The notes: generated from the letters alone by a model not told the origin. 64,000 bases of DNA from Pseudomonas sp. P7548 (GCF_013386585.1 NZ_JACARO010000002.1:62001-126000); one strand, 5' to 3'. Positions 47,056-57,568 are shown, numbered from the stretch's first letter. A program made the numbers and translations.

Positions 47056-48579
47056 ATGTCCCAGCCAACAAAAATCATCATCGCGGACACGCCATTGCGC
47101 TGGCAGGACGTGGTCGCCGTGGCCCGTCACGGCGCGATCCTCGAACTCTCGGGCCAGGCCTGGGCACGCATCGATAACGCACAAGCCATCGTGCAGCGCA
47201 TCGTCACCAGCGGCGAACGCGCCTACGGCGTGAACACCGGCCTGGGCGCGCTGTGCAATGTGTCGCTCAAGGGCGAGCAGCTCAGCCAAATGTCGCGCAA
47301 TACGCTGCTGAGCCACGCCTGCGGCGTCGGTCCGGTGCTCAGCGACGAGCAGACCCGCGCGATCATCTGCGCTGCCATCATCAACTATAGCCACGGCAAA
47401 TCCGGCCTGCATCCGCAGGTGGTGCATTCGCTGCTGGCGCTGCTCAACCACGGCATCACACCACAAGTACCGTCCCAGGGGTCGGTGGGTTACCTGACCC
47501 ACATGGCCCATGTCGGCGTGGCCTTGCTGGGCGTCGGTGATGTGAGTTACCGGGGCAAGATCGTTTCGGCGCAAGAGGCATTAAGCGCAGAAGGTTTGCA
47601 CCCGGTGGTGCTCGGCGCCAAAGACGGCCTGTGCCTGGTCAACGGTACACCGTGCATGACCGGCCTGAGCTGCCTGGCCCTGGCCGATGCCCACCACCTG
47701 CTGCAATGGGCCGATGTGATCGGTGCCATGAGTTTTGAAGCCCAGCGCGGGCAGATCGACGCCTTTGATGAAGAAATTATCGCGCTCAAGCCACACCCGG
47801 GCATGCAGCAAGTGGGCATCAACCTGCGCGCCTTGCTCGACGGCAGCGAAGTGATCGCCAGCAGCAAAGGCATACGCACCCAGGACGCCTTGAGCATCCG
47901 TTCGATCCCGCAGATTCACGGCGCCGCGCGCGACCAGGTCGAGCACGCCACCCGCCAGATCGAGACCGAACTCAACAGCGCCACCGACAACCCGCTGGTG
48001 CTCGGCACTCCGGACAACTACCGCGTAATGTCCCAGGCCAACCCCCACGGGCAGTCCGTGGCACTGGCCGCCGACATGCTCGCCATCGCCATGGCCGAGA
48101 TCGGTTCCGTGGCCGAACGCCGCCTGGACCGCTTGATCAACCCGCACGTCAGCGGCTTGCCGGCGTTCCTGGTGAGCAACCCGGGGGTCAACTCCGGGAT
48201 GATGATCGTGCAGTACGTCGCCGCCTCCCTGTGCGGGCAAAACCGCCAGCTGGCGCAACCGGCTGTGCTCGACAACTTCGTCACCTCGGGCCTGCAGGAA
48301 GACCACCTGAGCATGGGCACCAATGCCGCGCTCAAGCTGCACCAGGTGTTGGCCAACGTGACCCAGATCCTCGCCATCGAGTACCTGCTGGCGGCCCAGG
48401 CGTTTGAGTTCTTGAAGGACCAGCGTTTCGGCGCCGGCACCGACAGCGCCTGGCGATTGCTGCGTGAAGGGGTGCCGGCCTATGAACAGGACCGTTGGCT
48501 CGCGCCGGACATCGCCACCACCGCCGCCTTGCTCAAGGACGCCGCTCTGCTGCAGCGCACCTTGCCGAATTTGCACTGA
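47056..48579 (+). CDS. hutH1: Histidase-family protein lacking the MIO-forming Ala-Ser-Gly (HutH1 type)
   Basis: This 507-residue protein is related to histidine/phenylalanine ammonia-lyases. Active-site parts retained are AYGVNTGLG, LLSHACGVG, NGTPCM, the Arg of SIRSIPQIHG, and QEDHLSM. But where the neighbouring HutH has [14 protein letters not shown], this protein reads GSVG-YLTHMAH. The three residues that cyclise to the MIO electrophile are exactly deleted (47491 begins the Tyr codon). The catalytic Tyr (QDPYSLR in HutH) is Leu (QDALSIR), and the Phe of GGNFH is Pro (QANPH). It is therefore unlikely to be an ordinary ammonia-lyase. Start is the ATG at 47056 with AAGG 7 bases upstream; the ATG at 47050 is too close to it. 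Confidence 0.88.
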   Translation: MSQPTKIIIADTPLRWQDVVAVARHGAILELSGQAWARIDNAQAIVQRIVTSGERAYGVNTGLGALCNVSLKGEQLSQMSRNTLLSHACGVGPVLSDEQTRAIICAAIINYSHGKSGLHPQVVHSLLALLNHGITPQVPSQGSVGYLTHMAHVGVALLGVGDVSYRGKIVSAQEALSAEGLHPVVLGAKDGLCLVNGTPCMTGLSCLALADAHHLLQWADVIGAMSFEAQRGQIDAFDEEIIALKPHPGMQQVGINLRALLDGSEVIASSKGIRTQDALSIRSIPQIHGAARDQVEHATRQIETELNSATDNPLVLGTPDNYRVMSQANPHGQSVALAADMLAIAMAEIGSVAERRLDRLINPHVSGLPAFLVSNPGVNSGMMIVQYVAASLCGQNRQLAQPAVLDNFVTSGLQEDHLSMGTNAALKLHQVLANVTQILAIEYLLAAQAFEFLKDQRFGAGTDSAWRLLREGVPAYEQDRWLAPDIATTAALLKDAALLQRTLPNLH

Positions 48580-48699
48580 AGTTTTTCCAACAATAACCAG
48601 CGTGCCAAGCCGCGTGTCGCTCTAAAAGAGGGCCGCGGCGGATAACGGAAGCATCCGGAGCGACTGGTAGTTAACAACACTCTCAAAAGGAGCATGAAT

Positions 48700-50232
48700 G
48701 TGACTGCGCTAAACCTGATTCCAGGCCAACTGAGCCTCGCCCAACTGCGGGCCATCTACCAGCAGCCGGTAACCCTCAGTCTGGATGACAGCGCCACGGC
48801 GCAGATCGACGCCAGTGTGGCCTGCGTGGAGCAGATTCTCGCCGAGAACCGCACCGCCTACGGCATCAACACCGGTTTCGGCCTGCTGGCCTCGACCCGC
48901 ATCGCCAGCGAAGACCTGGAAAACCTCCAGCGTTCTCTGGTGCTGTCCCACGCCGCCGGCGTCGGTGAGCCGATCAGCGATGCGCTGGTGCGGCTGGTCA
49001 TGGTGCTCAAGGTCAACAGCCTCAGCCGTGGGTTCTCCGGGATCCGCCGCCAAGTGATCGACGCGCTGATCGCGCTGATCAACGCCGAGGTATACCCGCA
49101 CATTCCACTCAAAGGTTCGGTCGGTGCCTCCGGTGACCTCGCGCCCTTGGCGCACATGTCCCTGGTGCTGCTGGGCGAAGGCAAGGCGCGCCACAAAGGC
49201 GAATGGCTGGAAGCCACCGACGCGCTGAAAGTCGCCGGCCTTACGCCGCTGACTCTCGCCGCCAAAGAAGGCCTGGCGCTGCTCAACGGCACCCAGGTGT
49301 CCACCGCTTACGCACTGCGCGGCCTGTTCGAAGGCGAAGACCTGTTCGCCGGCGCCCTGGCGTGCGGCGCGCTCACTGTGGAAGCGGTGCTGGGTTCGCG
49401 CTCGCCGTTCGACGCACGCATTCATGCTGCGCGTGGTCAGCGTGGGCAGATCGATGCAGCGGCAGCCTATCGCGACCTGCTCGGTGAAAGCAGCCAGGTG
49501 TCCCAGTCGCACCAGAACTGCGACAAGGTGCAAGACCCGTACTCCCTGCGTTGCCAGCCACAAGTCATGGGCGCGTGCCTGACCCAGTTCCGCCAGGCCG
49601 CTGAAGTGCTGGTGGTCGAAGCCAACGCCGTGTCGGATAACCCACTGGTGTTTGCCGCCGAAGGCGACGTGATCTCCGGTGGTAACTTCCACGCCGAACC
49701 CGTGGCCATGGCCGCTGACAACATGGCCCTGGCCATCGCCGAAATCGGTTCGCTGAGCGAGCGCCGTATCTCGCTGATGATGGACAAGCACATGTCGCAA
49801 CTGCCGCCGTTCCTGGTGGGCAATGGCGGGGTGAACTCCGGCTTCATGATCGCCCAGGTGACCGCTGCTGCGCTTGCCAGTGAGAACAAGGCGCTGGCCC
49901 ACCCGCACAGTGTGGATAGCCTGCCGACGTCCGCTAACCAGGAAGACCACGTGTCCATGGCCCCGGCGGCGGGCAAGCGCCTGTGGGAAATGGCTGAAAA
50001 CACCCGTGGTGTGTTGGCGGTCGAGTGGCTGGCCGCGTGCCAGGGCCTGGATCTGCGTGACGGTCTCAAGACCTCGGCCAAGCTTGAGAAAGCGCGCGGC
50101 ATCCTGCGCGACAAAGTGGCGTTCTATGAGAAGGACCGTTTCTTCGCCCCGGACATCAACGCCGCCAGCGAACTGCTCGCCAGCCGCTGCCTGAATGAGC
50201 TGGTGCCGGCCAAGTTGCTGCCAAGCCTGTAA
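48700..50232 (+). CDS. hutH: Histidine ammonia-lyase HutH
   Basis: HutH deaminates histidine to urocanate, the first step of the pathway. The 510-residue enzyme has the MIO triplet in [14 protein letters not shown] (Ser about 144), plus [44 protein letters not shown] and NQEDHVSM, all expected active-site segments. The GTG at 48700 is preferred as start: AAGGAG lies 7 bases upstream, while the ATG at 48694 is only one base from it, and the resulting 510 residues equal the P. putida enzyme. The 120-base spacer before it may carry an internal promoter, but none is clear. Confidence 0.96.
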   Translation: MTALNLIPGQLSLAQLRAIYQQPVTLSLDDSATAQIDASVACVEQILAENRTAYGINTGFGLLASTRIASEDLENLQRSLVLSHAAGVGEPISDALVRLVMVLKVNSLSRGFSGIRRQVIDALIALINAEVYPHIPLKGSVGASGDLAPLAHMSLVLLGEGKARHKGEWLEATDALKVAGLTPLTLAAKEGLALLNGTQVSTAYALRGLFEGEDLFAGALACGALTVEAVLGSRSPFDARIHAARGQRGQIDAAAAYRDLLGESSQVSQSHQNCDKVQDPYSLRCQPQVMGACLTQFRQAAEVLVVEANAVSDNPLVFAAEGDVISGGNFHAEPVAMAADNMALAIAEIGSLSERRISLMMDKHMSQLPPFLVGNGGVNSGFMIAQVTAAALASENKALAHPHSVDSLPTSANQEDHVSMAPAAGKRLWEMAENTRGVLAVEWLAACQGLDLRDGLKTSAKLEKARGILRDKVAFYEKDRFFAPDINAASELLASRCLNELVPAKLLPSL

Positions 50233-50244
50233 GGCGCAACAACT

Positions 50245-50320
50245 CCTGTAGGAGCCGGCTTGCCGGCGATAGCGGTCTATCTGACACGCCGCCATCGCTG
50301 GCAAGCCAGCTCCTACAGTG
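50245..50320. repeat. REP doublet (CTGTAGGAGCCGGCTTGCCGGCGAT family)
   Basis: Arms CTGTAGGAGCCGGCTTGCC and GGCAAGCCAGCTCCTACAG, with one arm drifting (CTGG for CCGG). It lies between hutH and the APC permease. Confidence 0.9.
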
Positions 50321-50373
50321 ATGGGCGTCAGGCTCTGAATTTTTCTCAGGATAAGAATAATTAGGGACGAGAA

Positions 50374-51783
50374 ATGCTCCAGCAAGAAAAGGGTTTGAAA
50401 CGCGGGCTCAGCGCCCGACATATTCGCTTCATGGCACTCGGTTCCGCGATCGGCACCGGGCTGTTCTACGGCTCCGCCTCCGCCATCCAGATGGCCGGCC
50501 CGGCCGTGCTGCTGGCCTACCTGATCGGCGGTGCCGCCGTGTTCATGGTAATGCGCGCCCTCGGCGAGATGGCTGTGCACAACCCGGTGGCGGGCTCGTT
50601 CGGCCAGTACGCCAGCACCTACCTGGGCCCCATGGCCGGCTTCATCCTCGGCTGGACCTACGCGTTTGAAATGATCATCGTCTGCCTGGCTGACGTCACT
50701 GCCTTCGGCATCTACATGGGCTTCTGGTTTCCCGACGTCGCGCGTTGGGTCTGGGTGCTCGGCATTGTTTTTTTGATCGGCGGCCTGAACCTGTGCAACG
50801 TCAAAGTGTTTGGCGAAATGGAGTTCTGGCTGTCGCTGCTCAAGGTTGGCGCCATCGTCGCGATGATCCTTGGCGGTTTCGGCATCATGCTGTTCGGCAT
50901 CCACTCGGCGGGTGAAACCCAAGCGAGTGGCCTCAGCAACCTGTGGGCCCACGGCGGCTTCATGCCCAACGGCGTCGGCGGCCTGATCGCCTCGTTCGCG
51001 GTGGTGATGTTTGCGTTTGGCGGCATCGAAATCATCGGCATCACCGCCGGTGAAGCCAAGGACCCGCAACGTGTGATCCCCAAGGCGATCAATGCCGTGC
51101 CGCTGCGCATCCTGTTGTTCTACGTGCTGACGTTGTTCGTGCTGATGGCCATCTACCCGTGGCCGCAGATCGGCAGCCAGGGCAGCCCGTTCGTGCAGAT
51201 CTTCAGCAACCTCGGCATCGGCTCGGCCGCGACCATTCTCAATATCGTGGTGATCTCGGCGGCCGTATCGGCCATCAACAGCGACATCTTCGGCGCCGGC
51301 CGCATGATGTACGGGCTGGCCCAGCAAGGGCAGGCACCCAAGGGGTTTGCGCAGTTGTCCAGGCACGGCGTGCCATGGATGACCGTGGTGGTGATGGGCG
51401 CAGCGCTGCTGGGCGGCGTGGTGCTCAACTACCTGATCCCGGAAAACGTGTTCCTGCTGATCGCCTCGATTGCCACCTTCGCCACGGTGTGGGTGTGGCT
51501 GATGATCCTGTTCACCCAGGTCGCCATGCGCCGCTCCATGACAGCGGAGCAGGTCGCCGAACTGAAATTCCCGGTGCCGTTCTGGCCGTATGCGCCGGCC
51601 GCCGCCATCGTCTTCATGCTGTTCGTGTTTGGTGTGCTGGGTTACTTCCCGGACACCCAGGCCGCCTTGTTGGTCGGCGCCGTATGGATCGTGCTGCTGG
51701 TCGTGGCCTACCTGCTGTGGGTCAAGCCTGCGGCCGGGCAAGCGGCCAAGGTTCATCACGACCCGGCTTTGTCTCATCGTTAA
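50374..51783 (+). CDS. hutT: APC-family amino-acid permease, probable histidine transporter
   Basis: This is a 469-residue, 12-helix amino acid/proton symporter of the APC (AAT) family. It begins [27 protein letters not shown], and the consensus [16 protein letters not shown] follows near residue 67. Its place among hut genes between hutH and hutI supports histidine uptake, as reported for HutTh in P. fluorescens. The C-terminal helices end in a short hydrophilic tail. It is 15 bases upstream of hutI. Confidence 0.88.
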   Translation: MLQQEKGLKRGLSARHIRFMALGSAIGTGLFYGSASAIQMAGPAVLLAYLIGGAAVFMVMRALGEMAVHNPVAGSFGQYASTYLGPMAGFILGWTYAFEMIIVCLADVTAFGIYMGFWFPDVARWVWVLGIVFLIGGLNLCNVKVFGEMEFWLSLLKVGAIVAMILGGFGIMLFGIHSAGETQASGLSNLWAHGGFMPNGVGGLIASFAVVMFAFGGIEIIGITAGEAKDPQRVIPKAINAVPLRILLFYVLTLFVLMAIYPWPQIGSQGSPFVQIFSNLGIGSAATILNIVVISAAVSAINSDIFGAGRMMYGLAQQGQAPKGFAQLSRHGVPWMTVVVMGAALLGGVVLNYLIPENVFLLIASIATFATVWVWLMILFTQVAMRRSMTAEQVAELKFPVPFWPYAPAAAIVFMLFVFGVLGYFPDTQAALLVGAVWIVLLVVAYLLWVKPAAGQAAKVHHDPALSHR

Positions 51784-51798
51784 TCTAGGGAGGCGTTG

Positions 51799-53004
51799 AT
51801 GAAAACGCTTTGGCAACACTGCCACGTCGCAACCATGGCCCAGGGCAAGTACTCGATCATCGAGGATGCCGCCATGGTCACCGCCGGTTCGCTCATCGAG
51901 TGGATCGGACCCCGCAGTCAGGTGCCTACGGCGGAATACGCCCAGGTGCATGACCTGCAAGGCGCGTGGGTCACCCCCGGGCTGATCGACTGCCACACCC
52001 ACACGGTGTTCGGTGGCAATCGCAGTGGCGAGTTCGAGCAGCGCCTGCAAGGCGTGAGCTACGCCGAGATCGCAGCCAAGGGTGGCGGCATTGCCAGCAC
52101 TGTACGCGCCACCCGCGCCGCGACCGAGGATGAACTGTTTGCCAGCGCTGAGAAACGCCTGCGCAGCCTGCTGCGTGACGGCGTGACCACCGTGGAAATC
52201 AAGTCCGGCTACGGCCTGGACCTGGTCAACGAACGCAAGATGCTGCGCGTAGCCCGTCGCCTCGGTGAAGCGCTGCCGGTCAGCATACGGGCCACGTGCC
52301 TGGCGGCCCATGCATTGCCACCGGAGTACAAGGACCGCGCCGACGACTACATCGACCATATCTGCACCGAGATGCTGCCGGCCCTGGCGGCGCAAGGGCT
52401 GGTGGATGCGGTGGATGCGTTCTGCGAATACCTGGCGTTTTCCACCGAGCAGGTGGAGCGTGTATTCAACGTCGCGCAGCAACTGGGCCTGCCGGTGAAG
52501 CTGCATGCCGAGCAACTGTCGTCGCTGCACGGCTCCAGCCTGGCGGCGCGTTACCACGCGTTGTCGGCGGATCATCTGGAGTTCATGACCGAAGAAGACG
52601 CCATCGCCATGGCCGCATCCGGCACCGTCGCGGTCCTGCTGCCGGGCGCTTTCTACTTCCTGCGCGAAACCCAGTTGCCGCCGATGGACGCCCTGCGCAA
52701 GCACGGCGTGAAAATTGCCATCGCCAGCGACCTCAACCCCGGCACCTCGCCGGCGCTGTCGGTGCGCTTGATGTTGAACATGGCTTGCACCCTGTTCCGC
52801 ATGACTCCGGAAGAAGCCCTGGCCGGCGCCACCACCCACGCGGCGACCGCGCTGGGCATGGGCGATACCCACGGATCCCTGGAAGTGGGCAAGGTGGCCG
52901 ATTTTGTCGCCTGGCAGATTGATCGTCCCGCCGACCTGGCCTACTGGCTGGGTGGCGAGCTGGATAAACGCGTCGTGCGCCATGGCGCCGACGTCACTGT
53001 ATGA
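51799..53004 (+). CDS. hutI: Imidazolonepropionase HutI
   Basis: HutI hydrolyses imidazolone propionate to N-formimino-L-glutamate. This 401-residue amidohydrolase shows the metal ligands in [13 protein letters not shown] (about 68-80). Further motifs are [11 protein letters not shown] (about 134), [11 protein letters not shown] (about 234) and [11 protein letters not shown] (about 311). AGGGAGG precedes the ATG at 51799. It is followed 12 bases later by hutG. Confidence 0.97.
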   Translation: MKTLWQHCHVATMAQGKYSIIEDAAMVTAGSLIEWIGPRSQVPTAEYAQVHDLQGAWVTPGLIDCHTHTVFGGNRSGEFEQRLQGVSYAEIAAKGGGIASTVRATRAATEDELFASAEKRLRSLLRDGVTTVEIKSGYGLDLVNERKMLRVARRLGEALPVSIRATCLAAHALPPEYKDRADDYIDHICTEMLPALAAQGLVDAVDAFCEYLAFSTEQVERVFNVAQQLGLPVKLHAEQLSSLHGSSLAARYHALSADHLEFMTEEDAIAMAASGTVAVLLPGAFYFLRETQLPPMDALRKHGVKIAIASDLNPGTSPALSVRLMLNMACTLFRMTPEEALAGATTHAATALGMGDTHGSLEVGKVADFVAWQIDRPADLAYWLGGELDKRVVRHGADVTV

Positions 53005-53016
53005 AGGAGTGCTGCT

Positions 53017-53817
53017 GTGGATAAGGTTCTGACGTTCAAAAAAGGCCGCGTGCCGCTGCTGATCAGCATGCCCCACGCTGGCTTGCGCCTCACGCCTGCG
53101 GTCGAAGCCGGGTTGATCCCAGAAGCACAAAGCCTGCCGGACACCGATTGGCATATCCCTACGCTGTACGATTTTGCCGAAGCACTGGGCGCCAGCACCC
53201 TGGCGGCGGAGTATTCGCGCTTCGTGATCGACCTGAACCGGCCATCGGACGACAAACCGCTCTATGCTGGTGCCACTACCGGGCTGTACCCGGCGACCCT
53301 GTTCGATGGTGTGCCATTGTTCCTTGAGGGACAGGTGCCGTCCGAGGAAGAGCGCGTGACCTACCTGCAAAAGATCTGGGGGCCGTACCACCGCACTCTG
53401 CAAGAAGAACTTGCCCGGCTCAAGGCCGAGTTCGGCTACGCCTTGCTGTTCGATGCGCACTCGATCCGCTCGGTGATTCCGCACCTGTTCGACGGCAAGT
53501 TGCCGGACTTTAACCTCGGCACCTTCAACGGCGCCGCGTGCGACCCGGAACTGGCCAGCCAGCTGGAAGCCATCTGCGCCCAGCACCCGCAGTACACCCA
53601 TGTGCTCAATGGGCGTTTCAAGGGTGGCCACATCACCCGGCATTACGGCAACCCGGCGCAGGATATTCACGCGGTGCAGCTGGAGTTGTGTCAGAGCACG
53701 TATATGGAAGAGGTTGAGCCGTTCCGGTATCGGCCGGACCTGGCAGAGCCGACGCAGGTGGTGTTGAAGCAATTGCTGGAAGGCGTGCTGGCCTGGGGGC
53801 AGAAGCGTTACGGCTGA
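53017..53817 (+). CDS. hutG: N-formylglutamate deformylase HutG
   Basis: HutG hydrolyses N-formyl-L-glutamate to glutamate and formate, completing the HutF-HutG branch. The 266-residue protein shows LLISMPHAGLRL (about 13), FVIDLNRP (about 69) and LLFDAHSIRSVIP (about 143). It also has GGHITRHYGNP (about 205), the metal and substrate positions of the FGase fold. The start is a GTG at 53017 with GAAGGAG upstream. It is the last gene of the hut operon. Confidence 0.96.
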   Translation: MDKVLTFKKGRVPLLISMPHAGLRLTPAVEAGLIPEAQSLPDTDWHIPTLYDFAEALGASTLAAEYSRFVIDLNRPSDDKPLYAGATTGLYPATLFDGVPLFLEGQVPSEEERVTYLQKIWGPYHRTLQEELARLKAEFGYALLFDAHSIRSVIPHLFDGKLPDFNLGTFNGAACDPELASQLEAICAQHPQYTHVLNGRFKGGHITRHYGNPAQDIHAVQLELCQSTYMEEVEPFRYRPDLAEPTQVVLKQLLEGVLAWGQKRYG

Positions 53818-53823
53818 AATTGC

Positions 53824-53848
53824 TTTCGCGAGCAAGCCCGCTCCCACC
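53824..53848. repeat. Solo REP half-element
   Basis: TTTCGCGAGCAAGCCCGCTCCC occurs without its inverted partner. A degenerate GCGCTGGCTTGCCTGCGATGA of another family follows at 53889-53909, also unpaired. Confidence 0.75.
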
Positions 53849-54044
53849 TTTGACCGAGTTTCAACATGAGAATGGGGTCAAATTGTGGGCGCTGGCTTGC
53901 CTGCGATGAGGCCCTCACGGTCGCCTCTGTGCAACTGCCAGTCGCCACAGGTCGTGTTTATCGAGATCCCGCTGGGTAAGGTTGTGGATACGGCGCACCA
54001 GACGCCACTCCCCACAATAAAAACTGCCGAGTGAGACCTCTTTC

Positions 54045-54992
54045 ATGAAAAGACTGTTCAACCGTTACCTGTTGACCCTCACCGGCGCGGCACTGCTCAG
54101 TGCCCAAGCCATGGCCGCCGAACCGGCCTCCTGCAAAAGCATCCGTATGGGCGTGGTCAGTTGGACTGACGTGATCGCCACCTCCGGCATGGCCGACGTA
54201 CTGCTTAACGGTCTGGGTTACGACAGCAAGCAGACCAGCGCGGTGCAGCAGATCATCTTTGCCGGCATCCGCGACAAGCGCCTGGATATCTTCCTCGGCT
54301 ACTGGAAACCGGCGATGGACAACAACATCGCGCCGTTCCTGGCCGCCAAGCAGGTCAAGGTCTTTGACAAACCCAGCCTGGCCGATGCCCAGGCCACCCT
54401 GGCCGTGCCGCAGTACGTGGCTGATGCGGGCCTGAAGACCTTCGCCGACATCGCCCGCTTCAAGGACAAGCTGGGCGGCAAGATCTATGGGATCGAGCCT
54501 GGCAGCGGTGCCAACACCGATATCCAGAAAATGATCGACACCAACCATTTCGGCCTCGGCGGCTTCAAGCTGGTGGCCTCTGGTGAAGCGGGCATGCTGG
54601 CGGCGGTGCAACGTGCGGTGAACCGCAAGGAATTCGTGGTGTTCGTCGGCTGGACCCCGCACCCGATGAACATCAACATGAAAATGACCTACCTCACCGG
54701 CAGTGAAGACGTGTTTGGCCCCGACGAAGGCCGCGCCACCGTGTCCACCGTCACCGCGCCGGACTTTGCCGAGCGCTGCCCGAATGCCAACCGCTTGCTG
54801 GAAAACCTCACCTTCACCGCTGCCCAGGAAAGCCAGCTGATGGTGCCGATCATGGAGCGCCAATCGCCGCAGGATGTGGCCAAGCAATGGTTGCGTGATC
54901 ATCCCGAGGATTTGCAGCGCTGGCTGGCCGGCGTTCAAGCGTTTGATGGCGGTGATGGCGCGACCGCAGTGCAGGCCAGCCTCAAACCCTGA
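54045..54992 (+). CDS. Choline-type ABC substrate-binding protein, orphan
   Basis: This 315-residue periplasmic protein has signal peptide MKRLFNRYLLTLTGAALLSAQAMA and the OpuAC fold of the ChoX class. Aromatic residues that would form the cation box are seen in VVSWTDVIAT, LGYWKPAMD, VPQYVADAG and VGWTPHPMN, plus GIEPGSGAN. It would bind choline or a related quaternary amine. No permease or ATPase is adjacent, so it may feed a remote transporter or HutWV. It sits 227 bases after hutG, beyond REP fragments. Confidence 0.8.
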   Translation: MKRLFNRYLLTLTGAALLSAQAMAAEPASCKSIRMGVVSWTDVIATSGMADVLLNGLGYDSKQTSAVQQIIFAGIRDKRLDIFLGYWKPAMDNNIAPFLAAKQVKVFDKPSLADAQATLAVPQYVADAGLKTFADIARFKDKLGGKIYGIEPGSGANTDIQKMIDTNHFGLGGFKLVASGEAGMLAAVQRAVNRKEFVVFVGWTPHPMNINMKMTYLTGSEDVFGPDEGRATVSTVTAPDFAERCPNANRLLENLTFTAAQESQLMVPIMERQSPQDVAKQWLRDHPEDLQRWLAGVQAFDGGDGATAVQASLKP

Positions 54993-55009
54993 GTCGGATG
55001 CGAATCCCA

Positions 55010-55101
55010 ATGTGGGAGCTGGCTTGCCTGCGATAGCGGTCTATCAGTCAAAGATGCATCAACTGACAGATAGCCATCGCAGGCAAGCCAGCTCCCACAC
55101 T
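55010..55101. repeat. REP doublet (GGGAGCTGGCTTGCCTGCGAT family)
   Basis: Arms TGTGGGAGCTGGCTTGCCTG and CAGGCAAGCCAGCTCCCACA around a 50-base centre. It lies between the orphan binding protein and the hydrolase gene. Confidence 0.92.
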
Positions 55102-55129
55102 TGATCTCCATTGATAGGGATATTTGCGC

Positions 55130-56059
55130 ATGTATCTGATATCTACACAGCTAGCTGCCTTCATCGCCAAAACCGAAGCCTTCACCAGCGACGACTCATC
55201 CCTGCCTGGCCTGCGCCGGAACTATGACCGCATGTGCAAGGCCTTCACCCCGCCGAAGCCTGAGGGGCTGCAAGTCTCGGACTTTGCCTTGGGCGGCGTC
55301 GGCGTGCGCAGTTACTTGCCCACGGCAGAGGCTCCAGCCGAAGGCTGGCCCTGCCTCCTTTATATGCACGGTGGCGGCTGGGCCGTCGGCGGCCTGGATT
55401 CCCACGATTTCATCTGCTTCGAACTGGCCAAGGCCCTCAACGTGCTGGTGATCGCCATCGATTATCGGCTGGCGCCCGAGTATCCGTTTCCGGCCGCCTA
55501 CGAGGATTGCCGGGCCGTGTGGCAAGCGATTCAGGCGAGCGAGGCGCCGCAGCCGATTGACCTGCGGCGCCTGGCGGTGGTCGGTGACAGTGCCGGCGGA
55601 AACCTGGCCGCGGCCTTGTGCCTGGGCTTGCGCGATGACAGCCAGCCGCTGCCCCGTGCCCAGGTCTTGATCTACCCGGGGCTGGGCGGCCCGGCCGATT
55701 TGCCCTCGCGCCGTGATTGCAGGGATGCGCCCTTGCTCAGCAGTGCCGACACCGAGTCGTACCTGGCGCTTTACCTGCAGGGGGCTAACCCGCCGTCGCC
55801 GTATGCCATGCCGCTGCTGGCCAAGGATTTCGGCGGGTTGCCCAAGGCGCTGATTGCCGTGGCCCAGTTCGACCCGCTGCGCGATGACGGCATGCTGTAT
55901 GCCGAGCGCTTGCGCGGGGCAGGGGGCGATGCGGTGCTGTATCCGGGGAAAGGCCTGGTCCATGGCTGCCTGCGCGCGCGTGGGCAAGTACCGGAAGTGG
56001 ACCGGCTTTATGACTACCTGTTGTATTACCTGAGGAGCGAAGGGCTGACACAGGTCTAA
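55130..56059 (+). CDS. HSL-type alpha/beta hydrolase
   Basis: This 309-residue esterase/lipase of the hormone-sensitive-lipase family (acetyl-hydrolase type) has the oxyanion motif YMHGGGWAVGG (about 84-92). The nucleophile elbow is VVGDSAGGNLAAAL (Ser about 156), the acid is in AQFDPLRDDG, and the His is in GLVHGCLR. No signal peptide is visible. The ATG at 55130 has AGGGA 10 bases upstream. The substrate is unknown. Confidence 0.87.
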   Translation: MYLISTQLAAFIAKTEAFTSDDSSLPGLRRNYDRMCKAFTPPKPEGLQVSDFALGGVGVRSYLPTAEAPAEGWPCLLYMHGGGWAVGGLDSHDFICFELAKALNVLVIAIDYRLAPEYPFPAAYEDCRAVWQAIQASEAPQPIDLRRLAVVGDSAGGNLAAALCLGLRDDSQPLPRAQVLIYPGLGGPADLPSRRDCRDAPLLSSADTESYLALYLQGANPPSPYAMPLLAKDFGGLPKALIAVAQFDPLRDDGMLYAERLRGAGGDAVLYPGKGLVHGCLRARGQVPEVDRLYDYLLYYLRSEGLTQV

Positions 56060-56162
56060 GTGCTCAAGGACATGCTCATTGCACAATTCGGGTTTATAGT
56101 GCCAGACGGCAAAATAATAGACGTCCCCCCAGGGATGAACCCGACACCCTACGGAGCGCGCA

Positions 56163-57134
56163 ATGCAGACTTGGTACCCGCAGATCAAACCCTACGCCCG
56201 GCACGATCTGGCCGTCGATGACATCCACACCCTGTACGTCGATGAAAGTGGCTCCCCCGAAGGCTTGCCCGTCGTATTCATCCATGGTGGCCCCGGCTCC
56301 GGTTGCGACGCCAACAGCCGCTGCTATTTCGACCCGAACCTTTACCACATCGTCACCTTTGACCAGCGTGGCTGCGGGCGCTCCACGCCCCGCGCCAACC
56401 TGGAAAACAACACCACCTGGGACCTGGTCGCCGACATGGAGCGCATCCGCGAGCACCTGGGCATCGACAAGTGGGTGCTGTTTGGCGGTTCCTGGGGCTC
56501 GACCCTGGCCCTGGCCTACGCGCAAACCCATCCGGAGCGCGTGCTCGGCCTGATCGTGCGCGGCATTTTCCTCGCCCGGCCCCAGGACATTGAGTGGTTC
56601 TACCAGACCGGTGCCAGCCGTATGTTCCCGGACTACTGGCAGGACTACCTGGCGCCGATCCCGCAGGATGAGCGGCACGACCTGCTCGGCGCCTACCACA
56701 AGCGCCTGATCGGCAACGACCAGATTGCCCAGATGCACGCGGCCAAGGCATGGTCCACCTGGGAAGGTCGCATGCTGGGCCTGTGCCCGAACCAGGCGCA
56801 GGTGGAGCGTTTTGCCGAACCCCAGCGGGCGCTGTCCATCGCGCGCATCGAGTGCCACTACTTCACCAACAACTCCTTCCTGGAGCCGAACCAGCTGATT
56901 CGCGATATGCACAAGATCGCCCATCTGCCTGGCGTCATCATTCACGGGCGCTACGATATGATTTGCCCGCTGGATAACGCCTGGGAATTGCACCAGGCGT
57001 GGCCCAACAGCGAGCTGCAGGTGATCCGCGAGGCCGGCCATGCCGCGTCCGAGCCGGGCATCACCGATGCGCTGGTGCGCGCCACCGGCGAAATGGCACG
57101 GCGCCTGCTTGATCTGCCGCCAGAAGAAGCATGA
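56163..57134 (+). CDS. pip: Proline iminopeptidase
   Basis: Pip removes N-terminal proline from peptides. The 323-residue alpha/beta hydrolase has the oxyanion loop [11 protein letters not shown] (about 39-49). The nucleophile is in [14 protein letters not shown] (Ser about 110), the acid in [10 protein letters not shown] (about 265), and the His in EAGHAASEP (about 293). WYPQIKPY at the N-terminus is typical of the S33 family. It overlaps dtd by 4 bases. Confidence 0.95.
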   Translation: MQTWYPQIKPYARHDLAVDDIHTLYVDESGSPEGLPVVFIHGGPGSGCDANSRCYFDPNLYHIVTFDQRGCGRSTPRANLENNTTWDLVADMERIREHLGIDKWVLFGGSWGSTLALAYAQTHPERVLGLIVRGIFLARPQDIEWFYQTGASRMFPDYWQDYLAPIPQDERHDLLGAYHKRLIGNDQIAQMHAAKAWSTWEGRMLGLCPNQAQVERFAEPQRALSIARIECHYFTNNSFLEPNQLIRDMHKIAHLPGVIIHGRYDMICPLDNAWELHQAWPNSELQVIREAGHAASEPGITDALVRATGEMARRLLDLPPEEA

Positions 57135-57568
57135 AGGGGTTGTTACAAAGGGTGCGCGGCGCCCGGGTCGAAGTCGCGGGCGAAGTGGTCGGGGCGATTG
57201 ACCAGGGTTTGCTGGTGTTGGTAGCCGTCGAGCCGGGCGATACGCCCGAGAGCGCCGACAAACTGTTGCACAAGCTGCTTAACTATCGGGTGTTCAGCGA
57301 CGACGAGGGCAAGATGAACCTGTCCTTGAAGGACATCGGCGGCGGTTTGCTGCTGGTGTCGCAATTCACCCTGGCGGCGGATACCAAGAGCGGGCTGCGG
57401 CCAAGCTTCTCCACAGCGGCCCCCCCGGCCCTGGGAGCAGCGCTTTTCGATCACTTGCTGTTACAAGCGCAACAATTGCATGGCAAGGTGGCGTCGGGGC
57501 GTTTTGGCGCTGATATGCAGGTGCATTTGGTCAATGATGGCCCTGTGACCTTCCTCTTGCAGACGTGA
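57131..57568 (+). CDS. dtd: D-aminoacyl-tRNA deacylase
   Basis: Dtd hydrolyses D-aminoacyl-tRNAs and glycyl-tRNA-Ala, proofreading chirality. The 145-residue protein has the two family motifs, [11 protein letters not shown] (SQFTL, about 76) and [10 protein letters not shown] (NxGPVT, about 136). The N-terminus [15 protein letters not shown] is typical. It is translationally coupled to pip. Confidence 0.96.
   Translation: MKGLLQRVRGARVEVAGEVVGAIDQGLLVLVAVEPGDTPESADKLLHKLLNYRVFSDDEGKMNLSLKDIGGGLLLVSQFTLAADTKSGLRPSFSTAAPPALGAALFDHLLLQAQQLHGKVASGRFGADMQVHLVNDGPVTFLLQT

Noticed and set aside
48709-53847. A 1712-codon open frame on the minus strand across the hut genes
   Set aside because: It runs antisense to hutH, the permease, hutI and hutG, all of which show clear family motifs. 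Such long antisense frames arise from the GC-rich third positions of the real genes. The translation has no domain-like features and no ribosome site.
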